From Candolleomyces eurysporus (lineage: Eukaryota; Basidiomycota; Agaricomycetes; Agaricales; Psathyrellaceae): 64,000 bases of DNA. The notes beneath the pieces were generated by a model. It saw only the letters and a program-made list of their open reading frames with translations. It made no database searches and had not been told where the DNA came from. Position numbers and translations under genes: made by a program. Positions within the stretch are counted from its first letter, which is position 1. The number at the start of each line of letters is the position of its first letter. Shown in pieces: positions 54,645 through 64,000 of this stretch. The stretch lies in contig JANBPK010000751.1 of NCBI GenBank assembly GCA_027579435.1, positions 62,001 to 126,000 on the forward strand, in the 5' to 3' direction.

Positions 54645-57600
54645 ATGGACGACACACACGGGGGAGAACACTCCGAAAATGTGTCTGGTGTCAGAAATGC
54701 TGAAGCACAAGCACATTATACGGCACTCATGATCAGGGACGTCGCTATACACAATGCACATTACCACGGACCCGTAAACATTGGGCACGCTGAGAACACC
54801 AATTTTGGCACCAACTCTGGTGAGCTTGTATTTGTTCCCTGAAGAATCTTCGGAGAATGATTTCCGACTTCCACCGGCTTTTTTTGTCTAGGTACTATCT
54901 CCCAAGCCACGGCTTCTCCACCAGCCGCTGGAAATTGGCAGTTCGTCTCTAACAAGGGTGAGCTACCCAACACCAGCATGTATGGACTGGCTCTTGCTAA
55001 TGCAGCTCATCAGAGCTCAACCAGCTACTTGATCCGATTCCTGATGCATCGTACACTCGAAATCGAAAGACGTCACCCCCTGACTCTGATTGCTTCCCTG
55101 GAACGAGGGAGGAGGTTATTCAGGATATCACTGACTGGGCTGATAGGCCTACTCTCTTCAGCTCTGACACTCCCCATGTCTATTGGACACATGGCTATGT
55201 GAGCTGTGGCAAGTCAGCCATTTCGCAGACGCTCTCGCGAAAATATGCGGAAAAGGGACGGCTACCGGCGAGCTTCTTCTTCTGTCGCAATTCGGGCGAT
55301 CGAAGCAAGATGACGAAATTTGCGGTTACCTTGGCCAGCCAAATGGTCGCTGCCATCCCTTCAACTCGACTATTCGTCAAAGCGGCCGTGAAGGCAGAGC
55401 CTGCGTTGGCGACGCGAGGGGTTTCTCTTGCCACCCAGCTCGAACGCTTGGTATACAAGCCTTTCCAAGCCGTTCTCAAACGCGGCCTCATACTCAAGAC
55501 CCTCCTCAAGGGTCCATTCCTAATCGTCATTGATGGACTTGACGAATGTGAGGACAAGGAAGAGGTGAAGGAATTTATCAACCATTTACTTGATTTCTTC
55601 AAGCGACATCCTTCCATTCCCCTGCGATTCTTCATCACCAGTCGAGTCGAACTGCATATTCAAGAATGTTTGAATACCGATGGAGTTCTATTGGATGATC
55701 TTGTCACCCGTGGTTCAGAAGGCGATATCCTTACCTTCCTGGGAACCTCGTTCCTAGTTCAAGCGAAAAAGGATCTTGTCATCGCGGCATATATTCGAGG
55801 TCATGGACAGTGGCCGACTCGAAAAGACATGAAGATGCTTGTGCACCACATCGGAGGATCCTTCATTTTTGCATCCATCGTGTTCAAATACATCATCGGA
55901 CCCTTGGACGATAGTTTAACCCCAATGACTCGCCTCCCTCTTGCGTTCAATATGAACCCAGGTCTCGATGGTCTTTACGCCCACACCCTCACCAGATCGC
56001 GGCATTTACTACACTTCACCGATGTGATTACAACCATCGCCTTGATTTTCGAACCGCTCCCAATCGCGGGAATTGCAGAACTCCTTGGCATCGAGACATT
56101 CGAGGTTCTTCACGTTCTTGTGAATTTGCAGGCCATCATTCATATCCCGCCGACCAACGATTTACCCATCACACTGTGCCACACTTCCCTTCGCGACTTT
56201 CTCACAACTGAACGCCGATCTCAATGTTTCTTCGTTCCTCCCTCTCATCATCTCCATTTGTTATACCGCTGCTCTGTGCTCCTTGATAACAGGCAATCCG
56301 GGACCGCGGCTACCTTGTATAGCATTAGCCACTTGCAAGACCATCTTGAGCGGTGCACTTGCCTACCCTCATGGCAGCAAGGACAGGTCTCTCGCGCTCC
56401 TCGAACGCTGGACGATTTCTATCGTCAAACCCTCGCAAATTCCCAAAATCTTCCCCCATTTCTCTGACATTATCTCAACCATTACTTTACTCTTTGATCC
56501 ACTCCCAATCGCCGGGATCGCAGAGCTTCTCGGCATCATGCCCGTTGAAGTTGTTCAGGTCCTAGATAATCTGCGAGCAATCCTGCATATCCCGGAAACC
56601 CGCAGCTCACCCGTCACCCCGCGCCACCCATCGCTACACGACTTCCTCACGACTCCAAGTCGTGCTGGACGCTTCTTTGCCCCTCCATCCTATCATCTTC
56701 ATCTTATATATCGCTGCTTCACCCTCAGAGATAGGCGGTGCTCTGGGACGGCCGCTGCTTTGTACAGCGATAGGTTTTTCGAACAGCATATTGAGCAGCT
56801 TACTTGTTTACCATCAATTGCGCAGGCAAAGCTTCCCCGTTTCCCTCACACCCTCGATACTCTCTACGCTCGAATCCTGGCCANGTCCCAAGATCTTCCC
56901 CATTTCCATGACATTATCTCGACCATCGTATTCCTTTTTGAACCCCTCCCAGCTAATGGAATAGCAGAGCTCCTTGGAATCACGACTGTTGAAGTCATCC
57001 AGGTCCTAGACAATCTGCAAGCGATCATCCACCTCCCCGAGACTAATGATGTCGACTTACCGGTCACATTGTGTCACACATCCCTCCGCGATTTCCTCAC
57101 CACTCAAAGTCGATCAGGAAGTTTCTTCGCCCCTCCTTCTTTCCATCTTCACCTATCATATCGCTGCGGGATTCTCTGGGATGAAAATCGTTCCGGCACA
57201 GCTGCTGCTTGGTACAGTATCGGTTGTACGGCACGGCATCTTGAGCAGTTCACTTCCCTACATCCATATGAGCAACGACCAATCTCACATTTCCCTCAAA
57301 CGCTCGATGTCTTCTACGCTCATATTCTCGCGAAATCCCAGCATCTCCCCCATTTCCGTGACATCATCTCAACGATCGCGTTACTTGAACGGCCACTTCC
57401 CATCGCAGAGATTGCGGAACTTCTTGGAATAGATGCTTCCAAAGCTTCTCAAGTATTTATCAATCTGCGAGCAATCATCCCTCTCATAGATCGGGGAGGC
57501 GGCGACACACCGATGGCCGTATGTTCGAGACCCCTCCACAACTTCCTTACAAACGAAGTCCGATCAGGACCCTTCTTTGTATCACCCTCCTGTCATCTCA

Positions 57601-58496
57601 AGTTAGCGAACCGCTACTTCGCCCTCTACCTTGAACGCTCGCTAGGTAGCGAACTGGGTTCGCACCCTGATAGTTGTGTGTTCCCATACCAGTGGAAAGA
57701 CCACTTAAAACGGTGTCTTCAAGAAATATCGGAACAAAGTGTCCTTGCCGAACTTGGGCAATTCACCCACCCAGCTTCCTCCGAAGTCCTCCCATCTCAT
57801 CACATCTTCTCATCCGCACTACTTTTCTCCTGGATATTCGACAGGGACATCCCCAGACCACAACAAATTTTGGAGATCCTCGCCAAATGTTCCGAATCCC
57901 TGTCCCTGGCGTTAGAAAATGACCCTAAACCAGACAGATGGCTGCATGGTACATTCGGAAATCTGCCGTGTCAAGGGCACTCGCCGATCGATACATTGAC
58001 GACGCGCGTACACCACCACGAGGTCAAGACGTTGCAACGATATTCCCAACGCGCAGAAACAATGATTCAAGCTAAGGTCGATCTGTATCTCTTTGGCATT
58101 CAGGCATTCCATTCTGATGCGGCTCCGCGCAGTGTCCCAATAGTCGTCTCCCAAACCGGCTCGATCCTAATCTCAACACAGTCCCTAAGGAGTTTGAGGT
58201 ATGTTGCTGCATCCTCGCCTTCGATCAACGGCCTTTTTCAAATCACATCCACAGTTGCTCCACCGATGGACGCTCTTGGAGGTTTACAGAGTAAGCTCGT
58301 GACTTATTCTTCTATAGTAATCTCTCTTAAGATCTCAAACGTCCACCAGTTAGTCGAATGGGTATCTGCCCGTGTACAGATCGAAGTAGCCCCTGCAGGA
58401 CCAAACGCTGCCTGTGATCTGGAGCTTCGCATCGCTCATGGAGACTTCCGGGATACTGTAACAATAGGCTGCTCCGCCCAACCGACTGCCGCTTGA
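54645..58496 (+). CDS. NACHT NLR-like STAND protein with 4 repeated post-NACHT modules
   Basis: Exons 54645-54819, 54892-54957 and 55014-58496. The N-terminal leader (MDDTHGGEHSENVSG...ALMIRDVAIHNAHYHG) is linked by two introns to the NACHT domain. The P-loop is GYVSCGKSA, Walker B is FLIVIDGLDECED, then RFFITSRVE. Four tandem modules of about 150 residues begin at about 55945, 56401, 56847 and 57298. Each has a L(Y/F)A or FYR helix, DII(S/T)TI, PLPIAGIAELLGI, HTSLRDFLT, FF-PPS-HLHL-YRC and, in the first three, SGTAA. A tail conserved with NLR-like gene 1 follows. The frame shifts inside module 2 at a C5 run (56453-56457) where sister modules have C4. This is either a miscall or a real lesion. 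An N at 56884 is an in-frame base. Non-self recognition or cell-death signalling is inferred from the family. Confidence 0.8.
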
Positions 58497-58929
58497 TTCG
58501 CTGTCATTCATGTACGAGTACATTCTGTTCAATAATATATTAACCTATTGTGCCCTTTGTAGTCGACCGACCGCGGTAGTCACGGATCGCTGAGCGTACA
58601 GACCAGCATGGGTGTGCACGGAACGGGGAGGACGAGCGTAAAGATACTGAAAATACATTATTGGACGACAAAGTTATACTTGACAAATACGACAATCTGG
58701 ATACTAGTCAGAAAAATCATACAAGCGGACGTGGACCAACCTGGGCCCTAATAAGAAGTGCGCGCACCGTGGAGATACCACCCCTGTGATACTCCTGCTC
58801 TATTCAACTTTCGAAGAATTCCATGAACGTAGCCTCTGGGTGGAGCTCTCAGAGCCTGGAATGGGTCNAAAAAACCAATAAATCCGAAGAAAAAAAAGAT
58901 AAACACGATCTCACTCCGTCGTCCTCTTC
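58497..58929. other. Convergent 3' intergenic region
   Basis: Nothing recognised; an N at 58868 sits by an A run. Confidence 0.4.
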
Positions 58930-61274
58930 TCAATCACGAGCTAGGACCCTCTCCAACTCCGTCAGCTCCTGAATAGCAATATGCAGTCGACGCTTGGCCT
59001 TGTGGCAAGCCTCAAGCACGCGAGAGACCGAGACCGTTTGCGTCTTCGTCACTGCCGTAGCCCCCGCATCGCACTCGAGCTCGCATACCGAGAACGTGGA
59101 GCAGGAAGGGGAAGGGGAAAACGACGGCTTGGAAGAGGAAAACTTAGAGTCACTCCCTTGTCGTCGGCGAGTTTTCGATTTCGACTTCGAGGAAGGTGAA
59201 GGTGATTTCCGTTGTTCGGGTTGGTCGTAACGACAAGGCCTCGGTCTCCGTCGGCCACTCTGGACCGTCCTCCTTGCTTTCCTTGACTCTATGAAGCTCC
59301 CTGAATCCTTTTCGTCTGCTGGGGTATTTTCGTACCGCGGCTTTTTGATTGTGCGGCGCGATACGTCCATCGACATCCTTGAGATTGCGGTAGGCGATGC
59401 CGGGGGAGCTTCTGGAGAGGGAGGCCTGGAACTGGAACAACTTGAGCTTGACGCCTGCCTTGAATGGCGACTCTGACCGAACGTCGACGGTTGGGGGTTT
59501 AGCCAAGAAGATACATATGCTGACTGGTCCTGGTCCTGGTCCTGGAAGTCAACCCGGGAGGACGACGGGAGACGGTTTGGTGGGACGGTAGGAAGAACCT
59601 GAGCTGGATGGTGGTCCTCGGTGCTACGGCCCGCATCATGCATGCCCTTTGCCCACTGCTTTCCAAAGTTCGATGACCTCTTGGACAGGATCGGCGGTGA
59701 GTCCTGCAAAATATCATCGATTTCAACTCCATTCCGAGCACTCGGATTTGGAAGTCTCTTTCCTGCATCGACGACATCGCTCGGCCGAATAGTCAGTTGG
59801 TCGAGTGACGATGTCGGCTTATAAGCAGGTGAAGAGAGCGAACGGGGAGGTGAGACAGGGAAATGGGGAGGTGAAGTTACGGCCTCTACCGAGCCGAAAC
59901 CTACTACATCGATCTTCGGAGTCGTCGGCTGGTAGGGAGGTGTTGAAGGAGCATAAAGGGGCGAGAAATGGATGAAGGGAGGCGAATCCACGACGATCTT
60001 AGAGTCGTCGCTGGTTCCTCCCACATTGTTTTCTACGCCCATCATTTCATCAGGATGATGATCGTGACGTGAGCCTGAGGGCTGGTCCATGAGAACATCG
60101 GAGTTGAAAGGCGGGGAAGTTGTCGGCGGATGGGAGGCACCATATCCGCACCATGTGTCCGAAGGGATGGACTGGGTGCGTGTCAACGGCAATGGGATGA
60201 CACCAGCGCTTGAAGGATGTGATGCAAGATGCATCGTGTCTGCGTTGCCGCAGTCAAATTCATCCGATCCACCCATGTTCAGATGAGCCAGGTTAGTCTG
60301 AGGTTGAGCGTGCTGGACGACTGGCCAAGGACCAGTCAGTAAGGGATGGCCAGGAGGTGAGGGGGAGAGAATCGGTCGACCTTGAGGGAGTGTGGCATCA
60401 CTCAAACCTTCTATTGCACCCGTGAGGCGCCCTTCTGACGCTGCGGAAGCGCCGGTAATACGTGTGGTAACCGTAGGCACAGTTAATAGCTCCGAACGCT
60501 CTGGCCTCGCTGAAAGTGATCCAGAGCAGATGCGCTCGATAGGATGATTCTCGGCGGATGGTCCAGAATCGTTGCTCTCTTTAAGCTGGATAGACAGGCT
60601 TTTGCATCCTTCAAGTTGAGAGGGGCGGTACTAACGACGCAAACTAGTGACTTACATTCCATTCTTTGCCCTAATCTCCGTAAGCCTGCCGTCATATAAG
60701 GCTTTTTTCAGCGTCTGAAAGTCTTTATAGAGTGGCTGGAGGACGGAAATCAACAAAGAGAGGGCTAACTCGAGGAAAGACGACTGACCGATTTGCGTTT
60801 GGCACGACATTGCACGAACACCAGCCTATCTCCCAGCTCCAGGTCGATTTTGCCCAGCACGCTCAAATTCGGGACCTTCAAAGCTTGAAAAAGCTTGTTC
60901 ATGTCGGCCTTAACCTTTGAATTATCCCAATTCAACATCTGCTCAGCTCTGGCTGCCTCGTATTCAATTTGGATTAGCAGGGTATGCATCTCGCCGGGCG
61001 TCTAACGGATCCCTTTGATCGAGAATGCTGTCAGTGCTTTGAAGGCAAGGGTGAACGGTTAACTCCCTACCTGGACTCCAGTTTCAGCGATTCTCCGACC
61101 CCGACCTACAAGTTGGGTTGAAAGTGAGCACTGGTGCGTGGTGGGTTTTGAATGGGGTGCTGTTTGCGAGCTGTGCATTCCAAGGTGAGGTACTCGTCCG
61201 GTCGGTTTCATTAAAGGGTTAACATGAACCATGTCACAGGTAGAGAGCAGGCGCGTGTTCTTCTCTGGGATCAT
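58930..61274 (-). CDS. Large disordered Ser/Pro-rich protein, unrecognised
   Basis: Model: a first exon from 61274 joins TPGEMHTLLIQIEYEAARAEQ at a clean intron (GTAGGG...GTTAG). It continues through a helical, conserved-looking N-domain (WDNSKVKADMNKLFQALKVP, GDRLVFVQCRAKRKS, PLYKDFQTLKKALYDGR) to a single long exon of over 500 codons. That exon is Pro/Ser-rich and disordered, with basic clusters (SGRRRPRPCRYDQ, SSKSKSKTRRRQGS). It ends in a predicted helix, EACHKAKRRLHIAIQELTELERVL. A small GTCCTG triplication encodes DFQDQDQDQ. The basic, disordered composition suggests a nuclear protein. The acceptor choice near 60618 is my inference. Confidence 0.6.
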
Positions 61275-63300
61275 GGCTACGGAAACTTTCCGGAGCTCTT
61301 CACTCTCTTGTTATGGCTCAATTAATTGGTCATCAAGAGGAGCTTTTACTCGTTAGTCCATCACCTTCGCTCATGCTGATCGTGAGAGCTCAAACGATGC
61401 CTATTGCCTGACGGCATTGACGTGTTATTCATGGACGGAGACAGCCTGACTCGTAATTGACGCCTGCACTCGGCGGCCACCGTGAGAGCGCGGCTGTATG
61501 CAGCTTGGCGCTGGGAGGACCCATCTAGCGCCTGCTGACAGGCGCCCACATCATGTCGGGCCCCGGTTCGCTTGATCGGTTTCGTTTCTTTGCCCCATCT
61601 AATATGAGGAGGCCCTGCGGCTCGTGTTCCAGCATGTTTCAATGACAAGACGCCTTCCAGCCCCATATCGAGGTCTTACCATCCGTTTGGGCCCTCCATC
61701 CGCCGCGGCTGAGTTCCAAGTTGAAACGTGAACCTATTCGGTTCTCAGGGCCATTAATTCGCAACTGACTGAGTGGCTTACATGAGGAAGGCAACGTGAA
61801 AAGCGCCTCGTCGCTTGGTACCTGGCAGCCGCCTGAAAAAGATGGGAATTGGGCGTCCAACTTTGAATGCTGGAAATGTCCAGCCTTGTACCTGACTCTT
61901 GAAGGTTGATTTTGGCCTCTGTCCAATCTCAGAGGGCGGATGCGCTGTCTTTACTATCAGGGGAAGCATTAGATCTCGTTTCCAACTGGGAAAGAGGTGA
62001 AGAGGAGGTCATTAGGCGATCCCTTCGTATCAACTATCCGAGTTCCCGGCCGGAGGCTCGTGGCCTCATGCGTTTCCTAGCAAATCGCACTTTTCTCCAC
62101 CCCAATTTGACATGAGGCAAAAATCGATGGGTGACTCTCCTATAGGTGGTCCTTCAATGCTATAAACAGTTAGCATGGACAGCAGGGCATTACCTGAATC
62201 CTGCGGATAACGTTCTGCCCGTGAACGAGATGAATTGCCTGTTCGATATGCATTTTCTTCGGCCCTTCAGGCTATAAGCTACCGTAGCACGCGCCAGTGG
62301 CATCGCTAGAAGATAGAGTTACTCGATATGTGTTAGCTGGCATTGGAGAAAAAGGGGAAGCATCTCCACTTTCGAAATACTCGCTCCTCAATAATGCAGC
62401 CCCAGCCTTGCTCCACAAAGAACGACTTCTGTGACTCGACTATCTGATCAACGAAGCTCCTTCCGATGTATCCAACTACGGAATGATGAAGAATCCTCGT
62501 GGTAGGCCCAGTTGTTCTTGTTTTGCGATTTCACTCGCCTGCTCTTACAGCCTCTAGCGTACCTCAGAGATCCAGGGCACCGAACTTTGACCCACGCGTT
62601 TTCAAATTCTCTGAATCCTCATTGACTTGAACATTCTGAAATTTGCAAGGTGCTTGAATGGAACGTTGTCCGCAAATTGTTGGAGAGGCGGCAACCCCCG
62701 GGACTCGAACTCTTATTTTTATCTGATGATTGACTCGCCTACAGGTTAATGGGACTCACATCACGGGAATTGGACCCGTAAAGGACAACAGGAGAGGCCC
62801 AATGTACTCTTTCTTCCCCCTCATTCGGCGTCTTTCCGAGTCTGAGGATAATAGAATGCACCAACCGTCTCCCCAGATATAGTATGCACGCATGATAAAC
62901 CTGCTGAGAACGTGTATATCTTTCGAAGTTACCGGAATGGGCTTTCAACCCACCGATTCCCGAGCAATTAAATTGGGAGAGAGATAATGTCTAGCCTTTA
63001 CTTGATTTTTTTAGTTGCATCCTGTTATTCAGGACGCAACTGGCCAAGGGAGTGGAGGACAACACATGTGCTCAGCGTGTTCAGCCTTCAAAGATGCTTG
63101 TGTTTAGCGGCCAGAGCTGCACGTCGCAGCAATAAGAGGGCCGTTTATTTCAAATACATCCTAATTTCTGCTAATTGCACTTGAAGAAGGTGAACGAAAG
63201 ACGTGAAGGAGTAGAACTGGGAAAGAAATAACACGGATGAGGATCGAACCTGAGGTGAGAGGGCGAGAAATCACGGGACGTGCAGTCACGGGTTGCGATG
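61275..63300. other. Intergenic, no gene recognised
   Basis: About 2 kb with only short, competing frames on both strands and no splice structure or family signal. No repeats were detected by eye. Confidence 0.4.
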
Positions 63301-63344
63301 TGCTCCCATGATTGGTTGCTCCAATCATCAAGATTGGAGTCCCA

Positions 63345-63810
63345 TCTCATCTAGAGTCTCGTTCACGAGAATCACATTCAAGGGCTCCATCCGTTTCTGT
63401 GTACTTGGGTTCCGCGACCACTCAGCCCAGGACACGAGCCACGTTACCAATTTCACAGCGGACGTCCCGCAGTTGGCCCAGAACCTGGCTAACCTGGCAT
63501 ACCTAATCGCTTCTGGGATGAACCAGAACCTCAGACTGCTGCACTCTCTGAAGCGCTGAATACCGAGTGGGCGGAGAACAGGGTCAAGATTGTTGTGTTG
63601 ATTATAGACGCCGGCGCCTGGTCTTGGTGAAGACGGGGATGGGTTCACCAAACCCTAGATTGTACGTGCTTTTCTCCCCGTTTCTCGACTCAACTCAACT
63701 CAAACCACCTTGACCCAGAACGACCCCCTTGAAATCGTCCGCCAAATGGCCGAACACGGTATGACCCTCTACGTCATCGCCTGCGAGCCCACCGTCTCCC
63801 ACTTCTCCAC
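63345..63810 (+). pseudogene. Decayed vWA-domain fragment
   Basis: Pieces of a fungal von Willebrand factor A-type domain are readable in order but in changing frames: RFCVLGFRDHSAQDTSHVT, LAQNLANL, then (shifted) EPQTAALSEALNTEWAENRVKIVVLIIDA, then (shifted) LGEDGDGFTKP, then NDPLEIVRQMAEHGMTLYVIACEPT. At least two frame changes occur (near 63520 and 63612). Neither the N-terminal half of the domain nor anything after ACEPT is recognisable. It is probably a truncated, dead copy, though one or both shifts could be base-calling errors. Confidence 0.65.
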
Positions 63811-64000
63811 ATTCGAAACCATCGAAAGCGCAAAGCTGAATTCCAAAGCGTCATTCTCGAAGACGCATATGGGCGAAAAAAACAAATTGAAAGGGTTGTG
63901 AATAACGTTTCAGGGGCAGTTGATTACAATGCAGATGTTCACAAACTTTACTGAGTGTAGGTGTAATTATACTCATCATTGCACCGTATCTGCTGTATGT

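Noticed and set aside
58290..58350. Intron near the 3' end of NLR-like gene 2 as in gene 1
   Set aside because: All splice combinations I tried break the frame, whereas the unspliced sequence is open and matches the paralogue's tail.
62683..62770. Minus-strand tRNA suggested by CCGGGACTCGAACTC
   Set aside because: The reverse complement has a T-loop-like string but no matching T-stem or cloverleaf.
63225..63300. Minus-strand tRNA suggested by GGATCGAACC
   Set aside because: Stem pairing around the loop fails and no anticodon arm is visible.

Overview
The window is nuclear DNA from a filamentous fungus, almost certainly an Agaricomycete (mushroom-forming basidiomycete). Most genes are broken by several 50-75 bp GT-AG introns. 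The set of families is typical of that group: NACHT NLR-like STAND proteins, F-box proteins, DUF6699, expanded multi-membrane-span families and isoamyl-alcohol-oxidase-type flavoproteins. Gene models were assembled by hand from open frames, splice signals and paralogue comparison, so exon edges are inferences unless stated otherwise.

Layout. 0-1.1 kb: mitochondrial HMG-box protein (-). 2.3-12.8 kb: three paralogous 7-TM proteins (two +, one -), an F-box gene, and a family of small Tyr/Gly/Ser-rich proteins (8.0, 9.6 and 16.1 kb, all -) with a dead duplicate of its 5' region at 15.7 kb. 14.40-15.20 kb: an 801 bp DNA transposon-like element with 31 bp terminal inverted repeats and an 8 bp target duplication. 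17.3-20.1 kb: NLR-like gene 1 (-). 20.7-23.0 kb: GLE1 mRNA export factor (-). 23.6-31.3 kb: three tandem FAD-linked oxidases (+), produced in part by a tandem duplication whose junction is visible at about 28.27 kb. 31.5-33.0 kb: aldo/keto reductase with a membrane tail (-). 33.6-34.2 kb: profilin (-). 34.5-35.9 kb: unknown coiled-coil protein (-). 36.7-38.4 kb: lactonase-like beta-propeller (+). 39.2-43.2 kb: WW-domain protein with internal duplications (+). 43.6-44.4 kb: small secreted acidic protein (-). 46.0-49.0 kb: TFIIIC 90 kDa-like subunit (-), divergent from dolichyl-diphosphatase CAX4 (49.4-50.4 kb, +). 51.5-52.6 kb: DUF6699 protein (+). 52.9-53.9 kb: NatA catalytic subunit ARD1/NAA10 (-). 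54.6-58.5 kb: NLR-like gene 2 (+). 58.9-61.3 kb: long disordered protein (-). 63.3-63.8 kb: decayed vWA-domain fragment.

How it fits together. Conserved housekeeping genes (GLE1, profilin, TFIIIC90, CAX4, NAA10) alternate with fast-evolving, duplicated accessory genes. The most unusual signal is in the two NLR-like genes: the roughly 150-residue segment after the NACHT domain is itself tandemly repeated, twice in gene 1 and four times in gene 2. A technical signal matters for reading the window: several isolated N characters behave as extra bases, and removing them restores frames in at least four genes.
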